Shown: in pieces, positions 32,965 through 40,629 of the stretch
How positions within the stretch are numbered: position 1 is the first letter of the stretch
How the letters are laid out: every line of letters begins with the position of its first letter
Assembly (NCBI GenBank): GCA_016786745.1
Contig: JAEUVS010000156.1
Span: 1-64,000, forward strand
Origin: Chitinophagaceae bacterium
GTDB taxonomy: Bacteria > Bacteroidota > Bacteroidia > Chitinophagales > Chitinophagaceae
DNA: 64,000 bases
Direction: 5' to 3'
The notes under the pieces: model-generated
Databases searched by the model: none
Seen by the model: the letters and a program-made list of their open reading frames with translations, nothing else
Told to the model about the DNA's origin: nothing
Made by a program: the position numbers and the translations under genes

Positions 32965-34128
32965 TTACTTTTGAGCGAGAAAATCTCGTTGTTCTATAAT
33001 AGTTTCGCCGCGCGGATGAATTACATCCTGACCGTCTCTAAGGGGTTGCCCACTCCGTTCAGACATCACAGCCTTTATCTCTGCTACTATCGACAGTGCG
33101 ATTTCTTCAGGACTTTCAGCGCCGATGTCCATTCCAACCGGACTATAAATTGCCATAAGCTGTTCTTTTGCCGGATGGAAGCCTTCTGATCTTAATTCTC
33201 CTAACATGCGATCCATTTTCTTTCGTGGCCCCAACACGCCAATATACCTGGCATTTCGCTTCAACAACAAGCGCAACATCGCAAGGTCATAATTATAATT
33301 ATGCGTCATCAGTATAAAGAACGTGTACTGATCGATTTTCAGATCATCAAACGCCGACTCGGGCCTGGCAGCTTTCACGGTGCAGGCACCGGCAAAACGA
33401 CCGGTTTTTGTATTGCGGTCACGACCGTCATCTATCAGTGTTACTTCCCATCCCAGCATCGATGCCATCTGGACCACCGGTTCTGCGTCGTTTCCGGTTC
33501 CGGCAATTACAAGTGACGCAACCGGCGGGATATATTCTATGTACGCAGTGGCATCAGTTGTGCCGGAACAGTAGTTTTTAAACAATGTGCGCTGCTCACG
33601 CATGGCAGTGGCCATATCCTCATTCAGTGCCGCAGCTATTTCAGGAGATATTTCCTTCAGGTATTCAATTTTTTCTCCATCAAAACAAACGCAGGTACCG
33701 GGATGATCGGCACGCCGCTCGTTCAAAGAAAATAATGTGACAAGTATGTTCTCCTTGCGGCTGGCCGTTACTTTTTTCAATAGCGCCACCGGTGTTTCGG
33801 AACGCTGTAGCGGTTGAATAAGAACCTGTATAACGCCATTACAGCCCAGCCCCAAACCAAGCACAGCATCGTCTTCGTCGGTAGTGTCGTAGGTAACTAA
33901 AATATTTTTTTGCTGATGAATCGCGTGCAGGGCCTTATTGAGCGCGTCGCCTTCCAGGCACCCGCCGCTGATGGCGCCGGTCAGTTCGCCTGTCTCTGTT
34001 ACAAGCATCCGGGCACCTGGCCTGCGGTATGAAGAACCGTCCACGTGCACAAGCGTAACAAGAGCCGATTGCAGCCCCTCTTTCGACGCCTTTTCATATG
34101 CGGCCACTATTTCCTTTATTTCTTTCAT
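32965..34128 (-). CDS. XdhC/CoxI family maturation protein
   Basis: This 387-residue XdhC-type protein handles sulfurated Moco for xanthine-dehydrogenase-family enzymes. Start 34128 was chosen; the upstream in-frame codons are Arg/Lys/Ser-rich and not XdhC-like. The N-terminal domain has 'VTLVHVDGSSYRRPGARMLV' and 'GAISGGCLEGDAL'. The C-terminal Rossmann domain (about 220-340) has 'PPVASLVIAGTGNDAEPVVQMASMLGWEVTLIDDG' and 'YIGVLGPRKKMDRML'. It heads the cofactor operon. The matching enzyme is not in this window. Confidence 0.94.
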   Translation of the reverse strand: MKEIKEIVAAYEKASKEGLQSALVTLVHVDGSSYRRPGARMLVTETGELTGAISGGCLEGDALNKALHAIHQQKNILVTYDTTDEDDAVLGLGLGCNGVIQVLIQPLQRSETPVALLKKVTASRKENILVTLFSLNERRADHPGTCVCFDGEKIEYLKEISPEIAAALNEDMATAMREQRTLFKNYCSGTTDATAYIEYIPPVASLVIAGTGNDAEPVVQMASMLGWEVTLIDDGRDRNTKTGRFAGACTVKAARPESAFDDLKIDQYTFFILMTHNYNYDLAMLRLLLKRNARYIGVLGPRKKMDRMLGELRSEGFHPAKEQLMAIYSPVGMDIGAESPEEIALSIVAEIKAVMSERSGQPLRDGQDVIHPRGETIIEQRDFLAQK

Positions 34129-34241
34129 ATACTTATCCTTTCCGAAACAGAAAGAGAGCGGGGCGCGGGAAGAAATACTCTTTCTCTTTTTGTTTCTCTT
34201 TCTGATCCACATACCGGGAGGTGTAATTTACCAAATTGCTC
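34129..34241. other. Spacer between the metal regulator and the Moco operon
   Basis: These 113 bp separate the DtxR-type gene from the xdhC start on the same strand. There are imperfect inverted runs (AGAAAGAG / CTCTTTCT) and pyrimidine-rich tracts near 34141-34206. I cannot assign a promoter, terminator or riboswitch with confidence. Confidence 0.3.
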
Positions 34242-34916
34242 CTAAACAGTCACCAACACATTGTCGGCAAACTTTTTAGATACCGATATCTGCTGGCCTT
34301 TTCTCATACTGATTGTCAACGACCCATCATAAGCGATCCTTTCAATCAACTTTATTTTTGTGCCTATACCAATATTCAGTTGCTGGAGATATTGAAGAAA
34401 TGGAGATGTGCTGTCTTTTACTCCCACTACATAACACACTTTTCCTTCGCCCACATCTGAGAGGATTATCCTTTTTGCCTGTGTCAGTTCGCCATTAGCC
34501 GACGGAATCGGGTCGCCGTGAGGATCATTTGTAGGATAACCAAGAAATTTTTCGAGTCGCGAAATGAGCTCTTCGGAACGGATGTGCTCAAGCTGTTCGG
34601 CCACTTCGTGCACCTTATCCCACGTAAACTCCAGCTTGTCATGAAGAAAAACTTCCCAAAGGCGATGCTTTCTGATAACCTGGATCGCCACCTGCCGCCC
34701 GGATTTTGTAAGCTGCACGCGTTTGTATTTTTCATAGGTCACGAGTTTCTTGTCAGCCAGTTTTCGCAGCATATCTGAAACCGTAGGTGGCTTCGTGTTG
34801 GTTTTCAATGCTATTTCATTCGTTGAGGTATCGAACGACTCAGCCCTTTCACTCAACGAATAGATGGCTTTCAGATAGTTCTCCTCAGTAAAACTCAATG
34901 GTTGCAAATAGGCCAT
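34242..34916 (-). CDS. DtxR/MntR-family metal-dependent regulator
   Basis: This 224-residue repressor has an N-terminal winged helix ('YLKAIYSLSERAESFDTSTNEIALKTNTKPPTVSDMLRKLADKKLV', about 14-60). A dimerisation part holds the metal ligands: His84, Glu88, His103 and the E-x2-E-H motif (Glu107, Glu110, His111). Glu107 replaces the Cys of DtxR, as in manganese-sensing MntR. 'DPHGDPIP' (131-138) is a family marker, and the C-terminal SH3/FeoA-like domain spans about 155-224. It is divergent from the di-heme operon over a DtxR-type palindrome, so control of that operon is likely. Confidence 0.93.
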   Translation of the reverse strand: MAYLQPLSFTEENYLKAIYSLSERAESFDTSTNEIALKTNTKPPTVSDMLRKLADKKLVTYEKYKRVQLTKSGRQVAIQVIRKHRLWEVFLHDKLEFTWDKVHEVAEQLEHIRSEELISRLEKFLGYPTNDPHGDPIPSANGELTQAKRIILSDVGEGKVCYVVGVKDSTSPFLQYLQQLNIGIGTKIKLIERIAYDGSLTISMRKGQQISVSKKFADNVLVTV

Positions 34917-34949
34917 CTGCTAAAATACCAAATGCGCCTGATAACAAAA

Positions 34950-34986
34950 GTTAGATTAACCTAACATTTATTTTCGATATATCGAA
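34950..34986. promoter_or_regulatory. DtxR/MntR-type box plus second palindrome
   Basis: GTTAGATTAACCTAAC (34950-34965) is a near-perfect palindrome, one mismatch from TTAGGTTAACCTAA, the classic DtxR/MntR operator pattern. Next to it, TTCGATATATCGAA (34973-34986) is a perfect 14-bp palindrome. Both lie in the 83-bp divergent gap, so they could control both the regulator and the di-heme operon. Confidence 0.7.
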
Positions 34987-34999
34987 TTTTCAATTAATT

Positions 35000-36220
35000 T
35001 TGAGTTACTTAAAAAAGCAATTGAAAAAAAGCTATACGATACTTCTTTGTTTGGCAACGCTTATTACAGGCCTCCTGTCATGCGAGAAACTCGTGCCCAA
35101 AGCTGTCGCCGACGACCAATTACTCGACGGACCTTTAGAAGGATTGACACCCGAACAAAACAAGCGGTTCCTGCGTGGTGATATAGCATTCAATGATGAA
35201 ATCTTCAACAATGAAACGGGGCTTGGTCCGTTGTTCGTGGCCACTTCATGCGGCACATGTCATGCCGGTGATGGTAAAGGCCATCCATTTTCGACTCTTA
35301 CGCGATTTGGACAAACCGATTCTACCGGAAACCATTTTCTTCACCTCGGCGGTCCGCAACTGCAGCATCGCAGCGTGCCGGGTTATCAGCCGGAACAAAT
35401 TCCAGCAGGAGCGACGTTTTCCAAATTCACGCCACCGGCAAACACAGGCCTGGGCTTCCTCGAAGCAGTTCCCGACGCCACACTTTTAGCACTTTCGGAT
35501 GAATTTGATGCCGACGACGATGGCATTTCCGGAAGGCCCAACTGGATCAATGTTCCGGACTATTGTTTGATCCGACCCGGGACAGTGGTACGCAACAATA
35601 AGTACATCGGGCGATTTGGAAAGAAGGCGGCCGTTTACGATTTGTTTCAACAAACAGTAAATGCGTACAACCAGGATATGGGAATCACTTCAACTTACGA
35701 ATACCACAACACATACGACGGACAGGAATCGGATCCCGAAGTAACCAATCAAACCGTGCAGGATGTAGTTTTTTACCTGCAAACGCTGAAGGCACCTATT
35801 CAGCGTAGTCAAAATGACCAGCGAATAACTGAAGGACGACACGTGTTTGATGCAATAGGTTGCAGTAAGTGCCACACGCCGGAAATGCAGACAGGCAACT
35901 TTCCTATTGATGCGCTTTCAAACAAATCTTTCTCTCCTTTCAGTGATTTTCTTCTACACGATATGGGACCCGGCCTGGATGACGGTTACACCGAAGGAAA
36001 TGCACTCACTTCCGAATGGCGCACGCCGCCGTTGTGGGGATTGGGACTATCAAAAAATTCGCAGGGTGGTAATTATTTTTTGTTGCACGATGGCAGGGCC
36101 CGCTCAATTGAAGAAGCTATCATGTTGCATGGCGGTGAAGGGGAACAAAGCGGGAATGCGTTTTCGCAACTCACGGATTTAGATAAACAAAGGCTTATAG
36201 CATTTTTAGAATCACTCTGA
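35000..36220 (+). CDS. Di-heme oxidoreductase (DUF1111, c-type)
   Basis: This 406-residue exported c-type cytochrome has a lipoprotein-like signal with Cys28 ('GLLSC'). The two heme sites are 'CGTCH' (84-88) and 'CSKCH' (about 288-292), and the family is related to MauG/di-heme peroxidases. A region with 'DADDDGISGRPNW' resembles a calcium-binding segment. The only reasonable start in frame is TTG; no ATG exists early in the frame. It overlaps the Rieske gene by one base (TGATG). The electron donor or acceptor and the substrate are unknown. Confidence 0.9.
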   Translation: MSYLKKQLKKSYTILLCLATLITGLLSCEKLVPKAVADDQLLDGPLEGLTPEQNKRFLRGDIAFNDEIFNNETGLGPLFVATSCGTCHAGDGKGHPFSTLTRFGQTDSTGNHFLHLGGPQLQHRSVPGYQPEQIPAGATFSKFTPPANTGLGFLEAVPDATLLALSDEFDADDDGISGRPNWINVPDYCLIRPGTVVRNNKYIGRFGKKAAVYDLFQQTVNAYNQDMGITSTYEYHNTYDGQESDPEVTNQTVQDVVFYLQTLKAPIQRSQNDQRITEGRHVFDAIGCSKCHTPEMQTGNFPIDALSNKSFSPFSDFLLHDMGPGLDDGYTEGNALTSEWRTPPLWGLGLSKNSQGGNYFLLHDGRARSIEEAIMLHGGEGEQSGNAFSQLTDLDKQRLIAFLESL

Positions 36221-36666
36221 TGGACAGGCGGAAATTCATAAAAACAACATGTTCAGCTTGCGTCCCCGCATCGCTCCTTTCGTCATTTGTATTAAATGCG
36301 TGCACACCCACTCAATATATTACGGGACAACTCGACAAGGATGGACTCATTGTAAACAAGGACCAGTTTAAAATCGGGGATAAAGGCAGCTTCGCGTCGT
36401 TCATAGTAGTGCGAAATGAAAACTTGTTATTTCCTATTTGCATCTACCGGTTTAATGAATCCGACTACTCAGCCATCTGGTTGAAATGTGCGCACATGGG
36501 CGCTGAAGTAAATGTGGTAGGCGACACACTTCAATGTCCCGCTCATGGTAGTGAATATAATAACCGTGGTGTGGTGACGAATGGTCCCGCTGTTTCGAAT
36601 CTTCGCACTTTTCCTGTGGTAGTGCGACAAAATGATCTCTTCATCGACCTCCGCAAACAGTCATGA
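36220..36666 (+). CDS. Rieske 2Fe-2S lipoprotein, Tat-type signal
   Basis: This 148-residue Rieske protein has a twin-arginine signal ('DRRKFIK') and lipobox 'LNAC' (Cys28). The cluster ligands are Cys90-x-His92 and Cys106-x2-His109 ('CAHMG', 'CPAHG'). It should be a periplasmic electron carrier anchored in a membrane. It lies between the di-heme cytochrome and the porin genes with 1-nt and 4-nt overlaps, so the three products likely work together, with electrons passing between Rieske and heme centres. Confidence 0.93.
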   Translation: MDRRKFIKTTCSACVPASLLSSFVLNACTPTQYITGQLDKDGLIVNKDQFKIGDKGSFASFIVVRNENLLFPICIYRFNESDYSAIWLKCAHMGAEVNVVGDTLQCPAHGSEYNNRGVVTNGPAVSNLRTFPVVVRQNDLFIDLRKQS

Positions 36667-37889
36667 AAAAAATTGTACTATCCATATGCTGTTTAATTGC
36701 AAGTGTCGCGGCAATTAGCCAGATAGATCCTGAACTGCTGCGCAAACCACCAAAAGCGGCAGACAGTCTGAAACTCAACATGGACGCGGTGTACGACCGC
36801 CCAATGATTAAAGCGGGGAAATTACCGGTTTCACTCGGTGGTTATGTAGAAGCGAATTACCAGTACGTCAGCGAACAGGGCATTTCGGAAGGACATCAGT
36901 TCCAGATGCGCAGGCTGACTGTTTTTATGGCCTCTTCTATCGCGAAACGATTAAAATTTCTAACTGAAATTGAGTTTGAAGATGGCACCAAAGAAATTAA
37001 CATCGAGTTCGCTTCGATTGATTTTGAAATTTCTCCGCTGTTAAATTTCAGGGGTGGGGTTATTATGAACCCTATCGGCGCGTTCAACCAGAATCATGAT
37101 GGTCCTAAATGGGAATTTGTTGACAGGCCATTGTCCGCAACACAAATGCTGCCTGCCACGTGGAGCAACGCCGGCTTTGGAATATTCGGAAAAAAATATA
37201 CTAACGATTGGGTATATGCGTACGAATTATACCTCTCGAATGGCTTTGATGAACGCATCATAAACAATTCAGAAAACAAAACGTTTTTGCCCGCTACAAA
37301 AGAAAATAAGGAAAGGTTCGAAGAAAACTTTAATGGTCACATGCTCACTACCACCAAATTCGCTCTCCGTAATAAACGTATTGGTGAAATAGGTGTTTCA
37401 TATATGGGCGGTGTATATAATAAAAACGAAGATGATGGATTATTCCTCGATCACAAAAGGCGGGTGAACGTATTCGCTGTTGATTTTAACAGCACGCTGC
37501 CGTATTCACGAACGTTTATCAATGGAGAGTGGGCCTGGGTAAAAGTAAATGTGCCTTCCACGTTCACCGAACAATTTGGTTCGAAACAGCAGGGCGGGTT
37601 TATCGATGTTGTTCAGCCGGTATACCGGAAACCTGTTTTTGGATTCGAAGAATCGGTTGTAAATGTTTCGCTGCGCGTGGAATATGTTGACTGGAACAGG
37701 GGAACATTTAAATCGACCGGTGGAAATATTTCGGATCATGTTTTTTCAATTGTTCCTTCTATCAGTTTCAGACCCGTTCCTCAAACTGTGTTCCGCGTTA
37801 ACTACAGGCGCAACTGGCAAAGCGACCTGCTTGGCAACCCTGCGAGCAAACTCGCGGCGTTCCAGGTTGGGATTTCTTCATATTTCTAA
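36663..37889 (+). CDS. OprP/OprO-type porin (beta barrel)
   Basis: This 408-residue outer-membrane protein has a signal peptide of about 20 residues ('AAISQ'). Repeated amphipathic strands follow, such as 'SLGGYVEANYQYVSEQGISEGHQFQMRRLTVFMASSIAKRLKFLTEIEFEDG' and the C-terminal 'FRVNYRRNWQSDLLGNPASKLAAFQVGISSYF', with the final aromatic typical of barrels. This is the phosphate/anion-selective porin-like family. It ends the operon and has a terminator just after it. Confidence 0.85.
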   Translation: MKKIVLSICCLIASVAAISQIDPELLRKPPKAADSLKLNMDAVYDRPMIKAGKLPVSLGGYVEANYQYVSEQGISEGHQFQMRRLTVFMASSIAKRLKFLTEIEFEDGTKEINIEFASIDFEISPLLNFRGGVIMNPIGAFNQNHDGPKWEFVDRPLSATQMLPATWSNAGFGIFGKKYTNDWVYAYELYLSNGFDERIINNSENKTFLPATKENKERFEENFNGHMLTTTKFALRNKRIGEIGVSYMGGVYNKNEDDGLFLDHKRRVNVFAVDFNSTLPYSRTFINGEWAWVKVNVPSTFTEQFGSKQQGGFIDVVQPVYRKPVFGFEESVVNVSLRVEYVDWNRGTFKSTGGNISDHVFSIVPSISFRPVPQTVFRVNYRRNWQSDLLGNPASKLAAFQVGISSYF

Positions 37890-37913
37890 CCAGGCTTTCT
37901 GAAAAATAAAAAT

Positions 37914-37940
37914 GGGCGTGGTTATACCGAACGCCCTTTT
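37914..37940 (+). terminator. Terminator of the di-heme/Rieske/porin operon
   Basis: Stem GGGCGT / ACGCCC (37914-37919 and 37931-37936) with an inner GGT / ACC pairing, followed by TTTT. It closes the operon 25 nt after the porin stop. Confidence 0.75.
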
Positions 37941-37973
37941 GTCATACGACAGGTTTAATGGTTGAAGGATTGA

Positions 37974-38234
37974 TCAGAGTCCTCTCAGCCTCATCATCAC
38001 ACAATTCACAAAGTCTTTACGAGGCCGCGGAAACTGAGCATTATTGCTGCAAGCTTTTATGGCATTCTTAATAAGATCTTCAGAAAAGTGCGTATACACT
38101 CTCCTGATTTTTCCAATAAGGAAATCAACTTCCCATTTTTCGGTAAAAGCAAAATCGTCTGGGTTACCGTGTTCCCTGATTTTGCGGCTGTTGTAATCGT
38201 CCCAGTTCTCATTCAAAATTCTGATTCCCGACAT
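37974..38234 (-). CDS. Hypothetical 86-residue protein
   Basis: This small protein is rich in charged and aromatic residues: 'NENWDDYNSRKIREHGNPDDFAFTEKWEVDFLIGKIRRVYTHFSEDLIKNAIKAC'. It has helical periodicity and no membrane segment or signal. It is flanked by two operons and no function is evident. It is probably real because its composition is protein-like and it fills the gap, but there is no motif to confirm it. Confidence 0.6.
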   Translation of the reverse strand: MSGIRILNENWDDYNSRKIREHGNPDDFAFTEKWEVDFLIGKIRRVYTHFSEDLIKNAIKACSNNAQFPRPRKDFVNCVMMRLRGL

Positions 38235-38299
38235 GTCCGGAAGTATAAAAGTCCTCGGATAGGAAACCGGGCTTGAAGTTGAGGGATTTTACGCGCGTG

Positions 38300-38340
38300 A
38301 AAAAGGGTGAAAACACCTACTTAAAGAGGGGTGTTTTCAC
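38300..38340 (-). terminator. Terminator of the two-component operon
   Basis: A perfect 11-bp stem GTGAAAACACC / GGTGTTTTCAC (38307-38317 and 38330-38340) with a 12-nt loop. In the minus direction it is followed by a CCCTTTTT tract, placing it just after the response-regulator stop. Confidence 0.75.
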
Positions 38341-38345
38341 GGTAT

Positions 38346-38999
38346 TCAGACGTTGATGAGATGATTCCTGATGGCGAACATCACCAGGCCCACCCGGCTT
38401 TTTATGCCGAGTTTTTCGAAAAGCGCGTCGCGGTAACCGTCGATTGTGCGGGGGCTAAGCTTCATAACGGCGGAAATTTCCTTGTAAGTCATTTCCGAAC
38501 AAATCAGTTGAAGAAACTTCACTTCTTTGGTGCTGAGCTCGGGGTAACCATTTCTTGCGGAACCATTGTCTGCGTTCTGCATGGTGTGGATGAGTTTCGA
38601 ACTCACCAGCTCGTTATGATAATAGCCTTTTTGAAGAATAGCCTCGATGGCTATTTTAAGTTCGGCCGGCTCACAATCTTTCAAAATATATCCTCCTGCC
38701 CCGTTTCTCAGCATCCTGATGATGGAATGTTCGTCGTCGTACATGGAAAGGGCGAGTATTTTCATTTGAGGGTAGTGCTCCTTCAGCCAGATGGCCGTGG
38801 CATAGCCATCCATTACGGGCATATTGATATCGAGCAATACGATGTTAGGTATTTCGTCGCCACTGAGTTTGTCTATGAATTGTTTTCCGTTGTCGGCCTG
38901 GATCACCAACGGATAACCGTTATCAACCAGTAACGAAGCGAGACCCTTTCTCAATAAAACGTGATCATCTACTAGGCCTACGATTACAGGCTTACTCAT
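38346..38999 (-). CDS. NarL/FixJ-type response regulator
   Basis: This 217-residue regulator has a receiver domain (about 1-120) with the phospho-acceptor Asp in 'VLLDINMPVMDGYAT'. The switch Ser and Lys are in 'ILALSMY' and 'GYILKDCEP'. The C-terminal LuxR HTH is 'LSTKEVKFLQLICSEMTYKEISAVMKLSPRTIDGYRDALFEKLGI' (about 150-200). It overlaps the histidine kinase gene by 4 nt, so it is the kinase's partner. Confidence 0.95.
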   Translation of the reverse strand: MSKPVIVGLVDDHVLLRKGLASLLVDNGYPLVIQADNGKQFIDKLSGDEIPNIVLLDINMPVMDGYATAIWLKEHYPQMKILALSMYDDEHSIIRMLRNGAGGYILKDCEPAELKIAIEAILQKGYYHNELVSSKLIHTMQNADNGSARNGYPELSTKEVKFLQLICSEMTYKEISAVMKLSPRTIDGYRDALFEKLGIKSRVGLVMFAIRNHLINV

Positions 39000-39763
39000 G
39001 TATTTGGAATTGTAAGTGTTATCACTGTTCCGTTTGTTTTGGCCGGCTGCATGTCGAAATGTGCCCCGATGATGCGTGCCCTGTCGTTCATATTCCGGAG
39101 TCCGCTTCCTTTATCCTTACTCTCGGCCCAGCTGAATCCTTTGCCGTTATCGGCGATCGTGAGCCTGATCTGGTCCACCGAAAAATGAACGTTCATTTCA
39201 AGTATGGTAGCCTGCGCATGTTTTACAACGTTATGCAAAGCTTCCTGAACTATCCTGAAAATAATAAGACTTTTATCGGTTTCTACGGGCATTGGCTGGC
39301 CTTCCACCCGAAATACCGGGTGCAATATGCCAAGTTTTTCTATAATCCGGATCTCCGACTCGAGGGCCTGTACCAGCCCGATCTTTGAAATAATGTCGGC
39401 ATGAAGGTTTCGGGAAAGGTCCCTGATAGACTGTATGGTCTGGGTGATGAGGTCTATTGCGCCATTGATTTTTTCCCTTGATTGGTCGGGGTTATCGAGG
39501 CTCAGGGTGTTAAGGTTAAGTTTGGCAAGGGTAAGCACCTGGCCGAGGTTGTCGTGCAGTTCCTGCGAGATCGCCTTAAAGGTCTGTTCCTGTATTTCGA
39601 GGCGGCTCTGGAGTAAGGTGTGGTCAAATTCCATGAGTGTTTTCTCATGTGCACGTTTACGGTAATAGTAGCGCCAAACGGCGGTAACTACCACTGCAAC
39701 CAGTACAAGGAAAAAAACGGTGGCTAAGACAATCGTAAAGTAGAGGTCCGAGGTATCGCGCAT
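38996..39763 (-). CDS. Sensor histidine kinase (HisKA_3)
   Basis: This 255-residue membrane kinase has one membrane segment (about 9-29) and a short cytosolic linker. A HisKA_3 dimerisation domain with the phospho-His follows in 'ISQELHDNLGQVLTLAKLNL' (about 65-85). The HATPase_c motifs are 'VQEALHNVVKHAQAT', 'IADNGKGFSW' and 'GSGLRNMNDRARIIGA'. There is no obvious sensor domain; the upstream membrane protein may sense the signal. Its first 40 bp overlap that gene. Confidence 0.93.
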   Translation of the reverse strand: MRDTSDLYFTIVLATVFFLVLVAVVVTAVWRYYYRKRAHEKTLMEFDHTLLQSRLEIQEQTFKAISQELHDNLGQVLTLAKLNLNTLSLDNPDQSREKINGAIDLITQTIQSIRDLSRNLHADIISKIGLVQALESEIRIIEKLGILHPVFRVEGQPMPVETDKSLIIFRIVQEALHNVVKHAQATILEMNVHFSVDQIRLTIADNGKGFSWAESKDKGSGLRNMNDRARIIGAHFDMQPAKTNGTVITLTIPNT

Positions 39764-40341
39764 AAAAATCCTATGATAAAGCAGGCGTAAAGTATCAGGT
39801 TAAAAGGTTTGTTGATAATGCTGAACAATTGAAGGGCACGTTGCTGGTCCAAATCCAGGATGTATGTAAACAAGCCGTTTGAAAAGAAGGTGCCCGCGAA
39901 AAATACGAGCAGCCCCAGGCTGATCCAGAAATCGGGATTTTTATGGATGGCGCTGAATTCGTGTATGTCGAGATTAAGCAGTACATAAGTGCAAATAATA
40001 CATAGAAAAATGCCTTCCGTGTTGATATTGGCTCCGGGAAACACAGCGTAGTGATATAACCATTGTGAAATGCTGAGGCTGATAATGGCGAACAGCGGAA
40101 TACTGTACCTCACCAATTTCCGGATTTTCGGGGGCGTTATCTGCATAAAGTACAGGCATAAGAGCGTATACTCAAACAAAGCGTAAATATGGTATATCCA
40201 TATAAACTCCAGCTTTTTTGCCACCATCCAGGCAACGATCAGCTCCTCGGAAACAGTGATGGCAAAAAGAATACACAATGGCAGATAACGGCGCCTGCCC
40301 CTCATACATAAAATCAGCGAGAGGATCCACGCCACCAACAA
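39724..40341 (-). CDS. Membrane protein preceding the sensor kinase
   Basis: This 205-residue protein has about six hydrophobic segments, including 'ILSLILCM', 'LPLCILFAITVSEELIVAWMV', 'WIYHIYALFEYTLLCLYFM' and 'WISLGLLVFFAGTFF'. No ATG opens the frame; the start given is a TTG. The frame stays open upstream to about 40380 with protein-like sequence ('HLDLHYFIYHGLLLV'), so the true start may be a rarer codon further up. An internal ATG at 40305 is the other option. It may act as the input module of the kinase. Confidence 0.7.
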   Translation of the reverse strand: MLVAWILSLILCMRGRRRYLPLCILFAITVSEELIVAWMVAKKLEFIWIYHIYALFEYTLLCLYFMQITPPKIRKLVRYSIPLFAIISLSISQWLYHYAVFPGANINTEGIFLCIICTYVLLNLDIHEFSAIHKNPDFWISLGLLVFFAGTFFSNGLFTYILDLDQQRALQLFSIINKPFNLILYACFIIGFLCAIPRTSTLRLS

Positions 40342-40560
40342 CAGGCCATGATAGATAAAATAATGGAGGTCCAGATGCCAGTTTTATCTGAAATATAAGT
40401 CAAATCCCCGTTGCAGGTACCTAAAATATAATGTGGTTCCGGAAGTAAGCATCAAACCGTCGTGTTTCTCTTACAAAAATGAGGCAAGTTCGGGTAAAGT
40501 CGTACCGTGTTTTAACGGCTTGCAGCATGTTTTTTAACTGTCCCGTTCCAACGTTGCGAC
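40342..40560. other. Spacer before the T9SS type B protein gene
   Basis: This gap holds the possible N-terminal extension of the minus-strand membrane protein and the region upstream of the next promoter. A 28-codon ATG frame near 40489 exists but has no supporting features. No RNA or repeat was recognised. Confidence 0.35.
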
Positions 40561-40592
40561 TTTGATAAATACGCGGCAAAAACCTAAATTGA
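40561..40592 (+). promoter_or_regulatory. Putative promoter TTTG-N20-TAAATTGA
   Basis: TTTG at 40561-40564 and TAAATTGA at 40585-40592 are 20 nt apart; the -7 element has one mismatch to TAnnTTTG. Transcription would begin about 30 nt before the ATG of the type B protein gene. Confidence 0.45.
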
Positions 40593-40629
40593 GCATACCA
40601 ATTAACCCCTATTGGAGCGCCATTTCTGA

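Noticed and set aside
34129-34241. Molybdenum-cofactor riboswitch before xdhC
   Set aside because: Only imperfect AGAAAGAG inverted runs and pyrimidine tracts were seen; no conserved Moco aptamer layout could be traced.
40489-40575. 28-codon frame before the type B protein gene
   Set aside because: No promoter, ribosome-binding or composition support.
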